64,000 bases of DNA from Bog-473 sp963711065 (GTDB taxonomy: Bacteria > Actinomycetota > Acidimicrobiia > Acidimicrobiales > RAAP-2), in NCBI GenBank assembly GCA_963711065.1, contig CAVQCO010000005.1:80251-144250 (forward strand), written 5' to 3'. Positions 35,992-45,340 of this stretch are shown piece by piece. The number at the start of each line of letters is the position of its first letter. Position 1 is the first letter of the stretch. Both the position numbers and the translations under genes were made by a program. The notes beneath the pieces were generated by a model that was given only the letters and a program-made list of their open reading frames with translations, had not been told where the DNA came from and searched no databases.

Positions 35992-37413
35992 TCAGCCACG
36001 GGCACCCCCGCCGTCGTGCCCGTCCCCGTCGGCGAGCTCCGAGAGCAGTCGCCCCAGCAGGGCGGGGAGGTCGCCGGCGACGAGGCCCTGGGCCGGCCCG
36101 AGCGACGCCGCCCGCCCGTGCACGTGCGCGGCGAGCGCGGCCGCCTCGAGGGCGCCGAGGCCACGGGCGCAGAAGGCGCCGATGACGCCGGAGAGGACGT
36201 CGCCGCTGCCGGCGGTGGCGAGCGCGGGCCCGCCGGCGGCGGAGAGGAGCACGTCGGGCGCCGCGGCCGCGCCCCGGGGGTCGGCCACCGCGGTGAGCGG
36301 TCCCTTGAGGAGGACGACGGCGCCCGTCGACGCGGCGAGCCGGCGTGCCGCCGCAAGACGGTCCGCGCCCGGCGGGCCGCCGGCCAGGCGGGCGTACTCG
36401 CCGTCGTGGGGGGTCAGGATGCTCGGCGCCTCCCGCTTGTCGAGCAGGGTGCGCGCCGCCGCCACGTCCCCGAGCGCGGTGAGCGCGTCCGCGTCGATCA
36501 CGAGCGGCACCGGCACCGCCGCCAGCACGCCCCGGATCTCCTCGGCCACAGCGGCCCCCGTGCCGAGCCCGGGGCCGACGACGACGGCCTTGCACTTGGC
36601 GGTGGCCTCCAGGAACGGTCCGGCCCACCCCTCGGCCGGCAGGTGCATGCGCACCGCCTCCGTCGGCCAGGCCGCGGACGGGTCGCCGGGCGAGCCCAGC
36701 CGGATCATGCCGGCGCCGGCGGCCATGGCCCCCCGGCTGCACAGGACGGCCGCCCCCTCCATGCCCGCCGAGCCGGCCGCCACGCCCACGGCGTTCGTCC
36801 ACTTGTTGCCCTGCCGGGAGCGGGGCGGCAGCAGCGCGGCCACGTCGGCGTCGTCGGCGAGGAGCGCCTGCGGCGTGGGGAACCCGATTCCGATGTCGGC
36901 CACCTCGACGGTGCCGGCCCGGGTCGGCCCGTCGCCCTGGAGCAGGCCGGGCTTGAGGGCGGCGAAGGTCACCGTGCGGTCGGCCCGCACCGCGGCGCCC
37001 GGCGCCTCGCCGCTGTCCGCGTCGACCCCCGACGGGATGTCGATGGCCAGCACGGCCGCCCCCGGCGGCACCGCCGGGGCGTCATAGGAGCCCCGGAACC
37101 CGGTGCCGTACGCGCCGTCGATCACGAGGTCGCAGGGGGGCAGCGCACCGCCACCCGGGGCGTCCGAGGCCTCCAGCACCCGGACCCGCACGCCGCGCCG
37201 GGCCAGCACGGAGGCGGCCACACGGCCGTCGGCGCCATTGCTGCCCTTGCCCACGACCACGACGACGCGCCGGCCGTAGGCGCCGCCGAGCATGCGCAAC
37301 GCGGCATGGGCCACCGCCGTGCCGGCGCGGGTCACCAGGGTGTCGTGGGAGACCGACTGGAGGGCCGCCGCGTCGGCGGCCCCCATCTCGGCGCGGGTCA
37401 GGACGGGGCGCAC
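35992..37413 (-). CDS. nnrD: bifunctional NAD(P)HX epimerase and ADP-dependent dehydratase
   Basis: 473 residues with two domains. The N-terminal ~200 residues are the YjeF_N epimerase (VVVVVGKGSNGADGRVAA, LAIDIPSGVDADSG) and the rest is the ribokinase-like dehydratase (VVVGPGLGTG, ILTPHDGEYARL, TAGSGDVLSGVIGAF). It repairs hydrated NADH and NADPH. The first codon is GTG 37413, and the gene overlaps acpS by 16 bp with GGAGG upstream. Confidence 0.95.
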   Translation of the reverse strand: MRPVLTRAEMGAADAAALQSVSHDTLVTRAGTAVAHAALRMLGGAYGRRVVVVVGKGSNGADGRVAASVLARRGVRVRVLEASDAPGGGALPPCDLVIDGAYGTGFRGSYDAPAVPPGAAVLAIDIPSGVDADSGEAPGAAVRADRTVTFAALKPGLLQGDGPTRAGTVEVADIGIGFPTPQALLADDADVAALLPPRSRQGNKWTNAVGVAAGSAGMEGAAVLCSRGAMAAGAGMIRLGSPGDPSAAWPTEAVRMHLPAEGWAGPFLEATAKCKAVVVGPGLGTGAAVAEEIRGVLAAVPVPLVIDADALTALGDVAAARTLLDKREAPSILTPHDGEYARLAGGPPGADRLAAARRLAASTGAVVLLKGPLTAVADPRGAAAAPDVLLSAAGGPALATAGSGDVLSGVIGAFCARGLGALEAAALAAHVHGRAASLGPAQGLVAGDLPALLGRLLSELADGDGHDGGGARG

Positions 37414-37817
37414 GTGGCGGGTTGCGCCTCCTCCGCGACGACGAAGGCGATGGCCACGGCGTCGGTGTGGGTGAGCGACAGGTGGAAGCGACCTGCGCCC
37501 TGGGCGCCGGCGAGCTCGGCCGCCGTGCCGGACAGCACGAGGAAGGGGGCGTTGCGGGTGGCGCCCGTCCCGGTCGTCCGGCGCACCTCGACGTCGGTCA
37601 GCGCGAAGGCGCCGATGCCGGTGCCGAGCGCCTTCATGACCGCCTCCTTGGCGGCGAAGCGCGCCGCCAGGCTCTGTGCCACGTCGGCCGACCCGGTGGC
37701 GTCGGTCTGCTCGGTCTCGGTGAAGCAACGCGCTGCGAAGCGGGGGCGGCGGTCGAGCAGGCGGCGGAAGCGCGCCACGTCGACCGCGTCCACCCCGACG
37801 CCGACGATGGCGCTCAC
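37398..37817 (-). CDS. acpS: holo-acyl-carrier-protein synthase
   Basis: 139 residues. GVGVDAVDVARF (magnesium-binding Asp) and the second motif RFAAKEAVMKALGTG are complete. It transfers 4'-phosphopantetheine from CoA to acyl carrier protein. GTG overlaps the glmS stop by 4 bp. The C-terminal HTDAVAIAFVVAEE completes the fold. Confidence 0.94.
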   Translation of the reverse strand: MSAIVGVGVDAVDVARFRRLLDRRPRFAARCFTETEQTDATGSADVAQSLAARFAAKEAVMKALGTGIGAFALTDVEVRRTTGTGATRNAPFLVLSGTAAELAGAQGAGRFHLSLTHTDAVAIAFVVAEEAQPATCAPS

Positions 37818-39655
37818 TCGACGGTCACCGTCTTGGCGAGGTTGCGGGGCCGGTCCGGGTCGTGCCCGTGCAGGCGGGCGAGGCGGTAGGCCAGCTGCTG
37901 CAACGGCACCACGCCGACCACCGGCGCGAGGAGAGGGGAGGTCGGGGGCACCCACAGCACGTGGTCGGCGGCGGCGGCGGACTCCTCGTCGCCGTCGTCG
38001 GCCAGCAGCACGACCGTCGCGCCACGGCTGCGCACCTCGGCGATGTTCGACAGCATCTTCTCCCACAGCGGGTTGCGCGTGGCGATGCCGACGACCACGG
38101 TGCCCGGCTCGATCAGCGCGATCGGGCCGTGCTTCAGCTCGCCCGCCGGGTAGCCCTCGGCGCGCAGGTAGGCCAGCTCCTTGAGCTTGAGCGCACCCTC
38201 CAGGGCGACGGGGTAGCCGACGTGGCGGCCGAGGAAGAAGAAGTCGCGGGCGTCGGTCAGCTTGGCCGCCACGTCGTCGACGTCGCCCGCCCGCGCCAGC
38301 GCCTCGGTCACCAGGCCCGGCAGGACCTCCATGGCGTTGAGGATCCCGTTGCGCTCCGCGGCCGCGAGGGTCCCGAGTATCTGGGCCAGGTACAGGCCGA
38401 GGACCTCGAGGGCCACGATCTGGGCCAGGTGGCACTTCGTGGAGGCCACGCCGATCTCGGGGCCGGCCCGCGTGTAGAGCACGCCGTCGGCCGCCCGGGC
38501 CATGGAGGAGTCGACGACGTTGGAGACCACGAGCACCTTGGCCCCGAGCCGCGCCGCCTCGCGCATGGCCTCGGAGGTGTCGAGCGTCTCGCCGGACTGG
38601 GAGACGCCGACGCAGAGCGTGCGCTCGTTCAACACCGGGTCGCGGTAGCGGAACTCGCTCGCGATGTCCACCTCGGCCGGCAGCTTGACCCAGTGCTCAA
38701 TGGCGTACTTGGCCACCAGGGCCGCGTGGTAGCTCGAGCCGCAGGCGACGATGAACACCTTGTCGATGCCGCGCAGGTCGTCGGCGCCCAGGCGCATCTC
38801 GTCCAGGATCAGCTCGCCGGCGGGTCCCCGCCGGTCCAGCAGGGTGTCGGCCACGGCCTGGGGCTGCTCGTGCATCTCCTTGGACATGAAGTCCTCGTAG
38901 CCGCCCTTCTGCGCCGACTCGAGGTCCCAGGTGATGGTCAGCCGCTCGGGCACGACGGGCGAGCCGTCGAGGGTGGTGACCACGAGCGACCCGGGCGTCA
39001 GCACCGCCAGCTCGTCGTCGGCCAGCGCGAAGACGTCCCGGGTGTGGCCGATGAGGGCAGGGATGTCCGACGCCAGGAGCGCGACGCCGTCGTCCAGCCC
39101 GAGCACCAACGGCGTCGAACGGCGGGCGGCGACGATCGTGTCGGGCTCGTCGGCGCACACGACGGCGATGGAGAAGGCACCGCGCAGCCGGCGCAGCATG
39201 GACCGGGTGGACTCGGCGAGCGACGCGCCGCCGGCCATGCCCTCCTCAATCAGGTGGGCCATGACCTCGGTGTCGGTGGCCGAGGTCAGGGTGTGCCCGG
39301 CTGCCTCGAGCTCCGCCCGCAGCTCGGCGTGGTTCTCGATGATCCCGTTGTGGATGATCGCGATGCGCCCGCTGCAGTCCGTGTGCGGGTGGGCGTTCTC
39401 GGGGGTGGGGCTGCCGTGGGTGGCCCAGCGCGTGTGCCCGATGGCGGCGGCATGGGCGGCCGGCGCGTCCCGGGTGGCCTCGGCCAGCTTGGCCACCGAG
39501 TTGGTCCCCCCGGCCGCCCGCGCCCGCCAGATGGCGCCGTCGGCCACCAGCGCGATGCCGGCCGAGTCGTAGCCGCGGTACTCGAGCTGGTGCAGGGCCC
39601 CGAGGAGCAGGGGCACGGCGTCGGCCTCGCCGGTGACGCCGATGATGCCGCACAT
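37814..39655 (-). CDS. glmS: glucosamine-6-phosphate synthase
   Basis: 613 residues. Cys2 in MCGIIGVTG is the glutaminase nucleophile, followed by HTRWATHG, then two SIS sugar-isomerase domains (VACGSSYHAALVAKY; AEGYPAGELKHGPIALI) and a tail ending KTVTVE. It makes glucosamine-6-phosphate from fructose-6-phosphate and glutamine for cell-wall precursors. It directly follows glmM, its pathway partner, with an 11-bp gap. No glmS ribozyme-like space exists upstream. Confidence 0.98.
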   Translation of the reverse strand: MCGIIGVTGEADAVPLLLGALHQLEYRGYDSAGIALVADGAIWRARAAGGTNSVAKLAEATRDAPAAHAAAIGHTRWATHGSPTPENAHPHTDCSGRIAIIHNGIIENHAELRAELEAAGHTLTSATDTEVMAHLIEEGMAGGASLAESTRSMLRRLRGAFSIAVVCADEPDTIVAARRSTPLVLGLDDGVALLASDIPALIGHTRDVFALADDELAVLTPGSLVVTTLDGSPVVPERLTITWDLESAQKGGYEDFMSKEMHEQPQAVADTLLDRRGPAGELILDEMRLGADDLRGIDKVFIVACGSSYHAALVAKYAIEHWVKLPAEVDIASEFRYRDPVLNERTLCVGVSQSGETLDTSEAMREAARLGAKVLVVSNVVDSSMARAADGVLYTRAGPEIGVASTKCHLAQIVALEVLGLYLAQILGTLAAAERNGILNAMEVLPGLVTEALARAGDVDDVAAKLTDARDFFFLGRHVGYPVALEGALKLKELAYLRAEGYPAGELKHGPIALIEPGTVVVGIATRNPLWEKMLSNIAEVRSRGATVVLLADDGDEESAAAADHVLWVPPTSPLLAPVVGVVPLQQLAYRLARLHGHDPDRPRNLAKTVTVE

Positions 39656-39666
39656 GGGGACCCAGG

Positions 39667-41040
39667 TTACTTGGGGCTACCCTGCGGCCCGACCTGCCCC
39701 AGGGCGGCCTCGACGACACCGGCGAGCCGGGCCGCGACGGCGTTGGCCTGCGCCTCGGCGCGGGCCTCGACCATCACGCGCACCACCGGTTCGGTGCCGC
39801 TCGGTCGCAGGAGCACCCGGCCCTCGTGGCCGAGCTCGGCCTCCGCCTTGACCACGGCCTCCCACACCTCGGCGCAGTCGGCCAGGCGCTCGGGCTGCGG
39901 GATGGGCACGTTGACGAGGCGTTGGGGCACCCGCTCGACCAGGCCGAGGGAGAGGTCGGCCAGCGAGCGTCCGGCGCGCAGCACCAGGTCGGCCAGGGCG
40001 ATGCCGGTCAGGATCCCGTCCCCCGTGGTGGAGCGGGCGCGGAAGATGATGTGGCCCGACTGCTCGCCGCCGAGGCTGAGCTCGCCGGCGTCGAGCGCGG
40101 CGAGCACGTGGCGGTCCCCCACGTCCGTCTCGCGCACCGCGATGCCGCGGGCCTCCATGGCGAGGCGGAAGCCGAGGTTGGTCATGACGGTGACCGCCAC
40201 CGTGTTGCCGGCCAGGTGTCCCCGCTCGGCCAGGTCGAGCGCGAAGAGCGCCAGGAGCACGTCGCCGTCGACGATGGTGCCGGTGTGGTCGACCGCGATG
40301 ACCCGGTCCGCATCGCCGTCGAGGGCCAGGCCGAGGTCCGCCTCGTGCTCCACGACGGCCAGCGACAGCCGGCCCGGGTCGGTCGAGCCGCACTTCTCGT
40401 TGATGTTGACGCCGTCGGGCGCGTCACCCAGCGCGGTCACCGACGCGCCCAGCTCGGCCAGCACCCACGGGGCGATCTCGCAGGCGGCGCCGTTGGCGCA
40501 GTCCACGACGACGCGCAGCCCGTCGAGTCGGCGGCCCTCGGTCACCGCCACGAGGTGCTCCTTGTAGAGCTCGACCCCCGTGGGGTCGAAGGTGATCCGC
40601 CCCACCCCGCGGCCGGTCGGCCGGCGGGGCGGCCCGTCGGGGTCGGCCAGGATGGCGTCGAGCGCGCGCTCGATCTCCTCCTCGACGTCGGTCGGCAGCT
40701 TCGTGCCCAGGAGGCTGAACAGCTTGATGCCGTTGTCACCGAAGGGGTTGTGCGACGCCGAGATCACCGCCCCCGGGGCCCTGCGGCGCTCGGCCACGGC
40801 CGCCACGCCCGGCGTGGGCAGCACGCCGAGGTCGACCACGTCGGCCCCCTCCGTGGCGAGGCCGGCCGAGAAGGCGGCCTGGAGGAGCGGGCCCGAGCGC
40901 CGCGTGTCGCGGCCGACGACGAAGGTCGGGGCGGGCAGGATGCGGGCGGCCGCACGCCCGAGGGCCAGCGCCAGCTCGGCGGTCAGCTCCTCGTTCGCGA
41001 CCCCGCGCACCCCATCGGTGCCGAAGCGGGCCGTCGCCAC
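39667..41040 (-). CDS. glmM: phosphoglucosamine mutase
   Basis: 457 residues. FGTDGVRGVAN start, phosphoserine loop ISASHNPFGDNGIK (Ser96), metal loop DGDADRVIAVD, and LRPSGTEPVVRVMVEA at the C-terminus. It converts glucosamine-6-phosphate to glucosamine-1-phosphate. The position after rpsI and before glmS is the usual actinobacterial arrangement. Confidence 0.98.
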   Translation of the reverse strand: MATARFGTDGVRGVANEELTAELALALGRAAARILPAPTFVVGRDTRRSGPLLQAAFSAGLATEGADVVDLGVLPTPGVAAVAERRRAPGAVISASHNPFGDNGIKLFSLLGTKLPTDVEEEIERALDAILADPDGPPRRPTGRGVGRITFDPTGVELYKEHLVAVTEGRRLDGLRVVVDCANGAACEIAPWVLAELGASVTALGDAPDGVNINEKCGSTDPGRLSLAVVEHEADLGLALDGDADRVIAVDHTGTIVDGDVLLALFALDLAERGHLAGNTVAVTVMTNLGFRLAMEARGIAVRETDVGDRHVLAALDAGELSLGGEQSGHIIFRARSTTGDGILTGIALADLVLRAGRSLADLSLGLVERVPQRLVNVPIPQPERLADCAEVWEAVVKAEAELGHEGRVLLRPSGTEPVVRVMVEARAEAQANAVAARLAGVVEAALGQVGPQGSPK

Positions 41041-41054
41041 TCGCGTACCGCTTG

Positions 41055-41447
41055 CTACCGCTTGGAGTACTGCGGCGCCTTGCGGGCCTTCTTCAGGCCG
41101 TACTTCTTCGACTCCTTCTCCCGCGCGTCACGCGTCAGGAGGCCCGAGCGCTTGAGTGGGGCGCGGTGCTCGGGGTCGACCTCGCACAGGCTGCGGGCGA
41201 TGCCGAGGCGCATGGCGCCGGCCTGGCCCGAGATCCCGCCGCCGTCGATCGTCGCGTCGATGTCGAAGGACTCGGCGGTGTTGGTGATGCGCAGCGGCTC
41301 CGTCACCAGCATGCGGTGGGTGGCCGAGGTGAAGTACTTCTCGAAGGCGATCTTGTTGATCGTGATGGCGCCCTGGCCGGGGCGGAAGCGCACGCGCGCC
41401 ACCGCCTGCTTGCGGCGTCCGGTGGTCTGGCTCAGTGGTGCGGGCAT
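41055..41447 (-). CDS. rpsI: ribosomal protein S9
   Basis: 130 residues. GRRKQAVARVRFRPG start and the basic tail KKYGLKKARKAPQYSKR, which reaches the P-site tRNA in the 30S subunit. GGGISGQAGAMRLGIAR is the conserved core. It pairs with rplM upstream (43-bp gap). Confidence 0.98.
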   Translation of the reverse strand: MPAPLSQTTGRRKQAVARVRFRPGQGAITINKIAFEKYFTSATHRMLVTEPLRITNTAESFDIDATIDGGGISGQAGAMRLGIARSLCEVDPEHRAPLKRSGLLTRDAREKESKKYGLKKARKAPQYSKR

Positions 41448-41490
41448 GGCGTCGGTGGTGTCCCTTTCGATGTGTGGCCTGGGCGCGGGC

Positions 41491-41940
41491 TCAGCCGGCG
41501 CGGCGGGCCCCGGGCAGCTCCAGCGGCTCGGGCTTCTGGGCGGCGTGGGGGTGGTCGGGTCCGGCGTAGACCTGGAGCTTGCTCAGCATCTGGCGGCCGA
41601 GGGTGTTCTTGGGCAGCATGCCGCGCACCGAGCGGCGGACCAGCTCGGCGGGCCGGTCCTCCAGGAGCTCGGCGTAGCTGGTGGAGCGGAGGCCGCCCGG
41701 GTAGCCGCTGTGCCGGTAGGCCAGTTTGGCGGCGGCCTTGTCCGAGGTGAGGACGACCCGCTCCGCGTTCACCACGATCACGTGGTCGCCGGTGTCGACG
41801 TGGGGGGCGAAGTAGGGGCGGTGCTTGCCGCGCAGGATGGCGGCCACCGACGAGGCCAGGCGCCCGAGCACGAGACCGTCGGCGTCGACGACGTACCAGG
41901 ACCGCTGGATCTCGGTGACCTTCGGTGAAAATGTGCGCAC
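41491..41940 (-). CDS. rplM: ribosomal protein L13
   Basis: 149 residues from GTG 41940. RTFSPKVTEIQRSWYVVDAD, GRLASSVAAILRGKHRP, GDHVIVVNAE and RRSVRGMLPKNTLGR are diagnostic. It is an early 50S assembly protein. The reading frame is open far upstream, but only this start fits the family. Confidence 0.96.
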   Translation of the reverse strand: MRTFSPKVTEIQRSWYVVDADGLVLGRLASSVAAILRGKHRPYFAPHVDTGDHVIVVNAERVVLTSDKAAAKLAYRHSGYPGGLRSTSYAELLEDRPAELVRRSVRGMLPKNTLGRQMLSKLQVYAGPDHPHAAQKPEPLELPGARRAG

Positions 41941-41977
41941 AAGACCGATCTTTCGCTTCCGCGTGGTGAGCGAGCCG

Positions 41978-42934
41978 TCACTCCGAAGAGCTGCCCCGTG
42001 GAGCGGGCTCAGTGCCCCCGGGGGTCCCGAGAGCCGACGTACCAGGATAGGGCCCCTGGGCAGGGGGAGCAAGCCGCCGCCCGCTTCCGGCCATTCCCGG
42101 CCCGGCGGCCGGGCCCCCGTAGGCCACCGAGACCAGGCACAGGCCGTGCGCCGGCGCGGGCTCGGCCATGCGCTGCCGGCTGGCGGCCCGCAGCCGCTCG
42201 AGGAGGCCGGCCGCCGTGTCCCTGCCCCGGCCCACCTCGACCAGGCTGGCCACCAGGGAGCGCACCATCTGGTGGCAGAACGAGCCGGCCGCAATCTCGA
42301 AGCGCAGCAGCCGGGCCTCGCCCGAGCCGGCCCGGGCGTCGAGCGCCTCGGGGCCCTCGTCCACGCTCCAGCGGGCCCGGGTCACCCGGCGCACGATGGG
42401 CTCGGCGGCGTCGGTCCCGGGCGGGCGGCGGCAGAAGGACCGGAAGTCGTGGCTGCCGAGCAGGACGTCGGAGGCCGTGCGCAGGGAGCCGAGGTCGAGC
42501 GGGTCGCTCACGTGCCAGGCGAGGGGGGCCAGCAGCGGGTCCGGGTCGGGCGCGTTCCAGACCAGGTAGCGGTAGGCGCGGCCGGTGGCGGAGCGTCGGG
42601 CGTCGAACTCGGGGCCGACCGGCTCGGCGCGGCGCACCACCACCGCGGGCGCCAGCTGGCGGTTGAGGGCCCGGGCGAGGCCCGGCCCGTCGTGGGGGGC
42701 GGGCGGGAGGTCGACGTGGACCACCTGCCCGCGGGCGTGCACGCCGGCGTCGGTGCGGCCGGCGCAGGTGAGGAGCGGCGCCTCGGTGAGCCGGGCGGTG
42801 CGCTCGAGCGCCAGGCCCAGCGCGCCGGCGACGGTCGGGACCTCGGGTTGGGCGGCGAAGCCCCGGAAGGCCGCACCGTCGTAGGCGATCAGGAGCCTCC
42901 AGCGCTGCGGGGCAGCGCCGGCACCGTCCTCCAC
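41978..42934 (-). CDS. truA: tRNA pseudouridine synthase A
   Basis: 318 residues, longer than usual. AYDGAAFRGFAAQP start, catalytic Asp in CAGRTDAGVHA, and CHQMVRSLVASLVEVGRG near the C-terminus. It modifies U38-40 of tRNA anticodon arms. The last ~40 residues are Gly/Pro-rich and not part of the fold. GTG start lies two bases after the rplQ stop. Confidence 0.95.
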   Translation of the reverse strand: MEDGAGAAPQRWRLLIAYDGAAFRGFAAQPEVPTVAGALGLALERTARLTEAPLLTCAGRTDAGVHARGQVVHVDLPPAPHDGPGLARALNRQLAPAVVVRRAEPVGPEFDARRSATGRAYRYLVWNAPDPDPLLAPLAWHVSDPLDLGSLRTASDVLLGSHDFRSFCRRPPGTDAAEPIVRRVTRARWSVDEGPEALDARAGSGEARLLRFEIAAGSFCHQMVRSLVASLVEVGRGRDTAAGLLERLRAASRQRMAEPAPAHGLCLVSVAYGGPAAGPGMAGSGRRLAPPAQGPYPGTSALGTPGGTEPAPRGSSSE

Positions 42935-42936
42935 CC

Positions 42937-43290
42937 TCAGACGAACTCGATGCGCGCCATCGGCGCGTTGTCACCCGGGCGCGGGCCCAGCTTGAGGATG
43001 CGGGTGTAGCCGCCGGGCCGGTCCGCGTAGCGCGGCCCGATCTCCTCGAAGAGCTTGTGGGCCATGTCCTTGTCCCGGATCAGCGAGACCACGTGGCGGT
43101 GCCGGGCCACGCCCCCCTTGACGGCGGCGGTGACGCACTTCTCGGCCACCGGCCGCAGCGCCTTCGCCTTGGCCTCGGTGGTCACGATGGACTCGGCGGC
43201 GATCAGGGAGGCGACGAGGTTGCCCAACATCGCCTTCTGGTGCGCGGCCGAGCCGCCCAGCCGGCGGCCGCGCTTGGGGGTTGCCTGCAT
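42937..43290 (-). CDS. rplQ: ribosomal protein L17
   Basis: 117 residues. GRRLGGSAAHQKAMLGNLVASLI is the classic start, with SIVTTEAKAKALRPVAEKCV and a tail ending ARIEFV. It sits around the 50S tunnel exit region. Last of the alpha operon core, six bases after rpoA. Confidence 0.97.
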   Translation of the reverse strand: MQATPKRGRRLGGSAAHQKAMLGNLVASLIAAESIVTTEAKAKALRPVAEKCVTAAVKGGVARHRHVVSLIRDKDMAHKLFEEIGPRYADRPGGYTRILKLGPRPGDNAPMARIEFV

Positions 43291-43296
43291 GGCCGA

Positions 43297-44235
43297 TCAG
43301 TCCCTCGTGCGCAGCGACAGGCCGCGCTCGTCGAGGCGCTGGACCACCTCGTCGGCCGACTTCTGGCCGAAGTTGGTGATGGCGAGGAGGTCGTCCATGG
43401 TGCGCTCCACGAGCTCGCCGATCGTGTTGATCTGCGCCCGCTTGAGGCAGTTGCGCGGGCGCTCCGACAGGTCGAGCTCCTCGATGCGCAGGTCCAGGTC
43501 GGGCGAGCCGCTGGACGTGGTCCCGACGTCGCCCGGCTCGAGGCCCTGGGGGGCCTCCTCCAGGTCGGCGACGAGCGAGACCAGGTTGCGCAGCGTGGCG
43601 CCGGCCGAGGCCAGGGCCTCGCGGGGCGAGATGGTCCCGTCCGTCTCGATGTCGAGCACGAGGCGGTCGTAGTTGGTCGACTGCTCCACCCGCACCGGCT
43701 CAATGTCGAAGGTGACGCGGTGCACCGGCGAGAAGATGGAGTCGATCGGGATGACGCCGATGGTCGTCGAGCGCTTGTTCTTGTCGGCCGAGGCGTAGCC
43801 CCGCCCGCGCTCCACCGTCACGTCGACGGCCAGGCGGCCCTTGGCGTTGATGGAGGCGATGTGCAGGTCGGGGTTGAGCACCTCGACGTCGGGGGTCAGC
43901 TGCAGGTCCGCCGCCGTGGCGTCGGCCGGGCCGCGCACGTCGAGGCGGAGGGTCACCGGCTCGTCCGAGTTCACCCGGACCAGCAGGTCCTTGAGGTTGA
44001 GGATGATGTCGGTGACGTCCTCCTTGACGCCCGGAAGCGTCGTGAACTCGTGCAGCGCCTCGTCGAAGCGGAGCTGGGTCACGGCGCCGCCGGGGATGGA
44101 CGACAGCAGCGTCCGGCGCAGGGAGTTGCCGAGCGTGGTGCCGAAGCCCGGGTCGAGCGGGCCGACGGCGAAGCGCTGGCGGTTGTTCTGCTCCTCGTCG
44201 AGGACTTCGACGGTGGGTCGTTGGAAAATCAGCAT
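43297..44235 (-). CDS. rpoA: RNA polymerase alpha subunit
   Basis: 312 residues. The N-terminal assembly domain has RFAVGPLDPGFGTTLGNSLRRTLLSSIPG. The C-terminal domain has SERPRNCLKRAQINTIGEL, contacting UP elements and activators. The acidic linker between them is typical. It lies 28 bp after rpsD. Confidence 0.99.
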   Translation of the reverse strand: MLIFQRPTVEVLDEEQNNRQRFAVGPLDPGFGTTLGNSLRRTLLSSIPGGAVTQLRFDEALHEFTTLPGVKEDVTDIILNLKDLLVRVNSDEPVTLRLDVRGPADATAADLQLTPDVEVLNPDLHIASINAKGRLAVDVTVERGRGYASADKNKRSTTIGVIPIDSIFSPVHRVTFDIEPVRVEQSTNYDRLVLDIETDGTISPREALASAGATLRNLVSLVADLEEAPQGLEPGDVGTTSSGSPDLDLRIEELDLSERPRNCLKRAQINTIGELVERTMDDLLAITNFGQKSADEVVQRLDERGLSLRTRD

Positions 44236-44263
44236 GGTGGGGCTCCTGTTGCTGGGGACGGGG

Positions 44264-44911
44264 CTACTTCGAGTAGAGCTCGACGATCAACTGCTCCTGG
44301 ACGGGCTCGTCGATGTGCTCACGCAGCGGCGGGTTGAGGACGGCCACCGAGAAGCCGGCGTCGCCGGTCTCGAGCCAGGCCGGGGTCTGGCGCTCCAGGG
44401 TGTCCATGTTCCGGCGGACGAGGAAGTTGCCCCGGGTGGCCTCGCGCAGCACGACCTTGTCGCCCTTGCGGACCCGGTAGCTCGGGATCGTGACCCGCTT
44501 GCCGTTCACCTGGACGTGGCCGTGGCGCACGAACTGGCGGGCCTGGCGGCGGCTGGCGCCCCAGCCCGCCCGGAAGACCACGTTGTCGAGGCGGAGCTCG
44601 AGGTTGCGCAGCAGGTTCTCACCGGTGATGCCGGGCTGCCGGTTGGCCTCCTCGTACATGTTGCGGAACTGCTTCTCCAGGATCCCGTAGATGCGGCGCG
44701 CCTTCTGCTTCTCGCGCAGCTGGGCCAGGTACTCGGAGCCCTGCCGCATGCGGTCGCGGCCGTGCTCGCCCGGCGGGTAGGCGCGGCTGTGGCGGTCGGT
44801 GACCGCCTCGGAGACCGGGCACTTGAGCGAGTAGCAGCGCTCGCCCTTCAAGAACAGCTTGGTCCGCTCGCGCCGGCAGAGGCGGCAGACGGGACCGGTG
44901 TATCGAGCCAT
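44264..44911 (-). CDS. rpsD: ribosomal protein S4, zinc-binding form
   Basis: 215 residues. MARYTGPVCRLCRRER with Cys9, Cys12, Cys26 and Cys31 marks the zinc-binding (C+) version. The S4 RNA-binding domain has RLDNVVFRAGWGASRRQARQ and HVQVNGKRV. It nucleates 30S assembly. Confidence 0.98.
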   Translation of the reverse strand: MARYTGPVCRLCRRERTKLFLKGERCYSLKCPVSEAVTDRHSRAYPPGEHGRDRMRQGSEYLAQLREKQKARRIYGILEKQFRNMYEEANRQPGITGENLLRNLELRLDNVVFRAGWGASRRQARQFVRHGHVQVNGKRVTIPSYRVRKGDKVVLREATRGNFLVRRNMDTLERQTPAWLETGDAGFSVAVLNPPLREHIDEPVQEQLIVELYSK

Positions 44912-44938
44912 GGGGTGTGGTTCCTCTTCCTCTTGCGC

Positions 44939-45340
44939 CTAGACCCGGCGCCGCTTCTTGGGGCGGCAGCCGTTGTGCGGGATCGGGGTCACGTCCTTGA
45001 TGCCGACCACCTCGATCCCCACCGCGGCCAGCGACCGGATGGCGGTCTCGCGGCCCGAGCCGGGCCCGCGCACGAGGACGTCGACCTTGCGCACGCCATG
45101 CTCCATGGCGCGCTTGGCGCACGCCTCGGCGGCCAGCTGGGCCGCGAACGGGGTCGACTTGCGCGAGCCCTTGAAGCCCACGTTGCCGGCCGAGGCCCAG
45201 GCGAGCACGTTGCCCTCGGGGTCGGCGATGGAGACGATGGTGTTGTTGAACGAGCTCTTGATGTGCGCGACGCCGTAGGCGACGTTCTTGCGCTCCTTGC
45301 GGCGGGGGCGCCGGGCGCCGGGCTTGGTGGGCTTGGCCAC
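44939..45340 (-). CDS. rpsK: ribosomal protein S11
   Basis: 133 residues. VAHIKSSFNNTIVSIAD, GSRKSTPFAAQLAAEACAKR and the C-terminal PIPHNGCRPKKRRRV are standard. The GTG start overlaps the rpsM stop by one base. Confidence 0.98.
   Translation of the reverse strand: MAKPTKPGARRPRRKERKNVAYGVAHIKSSFNNTIVSIADPEGNVLAWASAGNVGFKGSRKSTPFAAQLAAEACAKRAMEHGVRKVDVLVRGPGSGRETAIRSLAAVGIEVVGIKDVTPIPHNGCRPKKRRRV

Noticed and set aside
37862..40567. Plus-strand open frame of about 900 codons over glmS and glmM
   Set aside because: Shadow of two unmistakable minus-strand enzymes.
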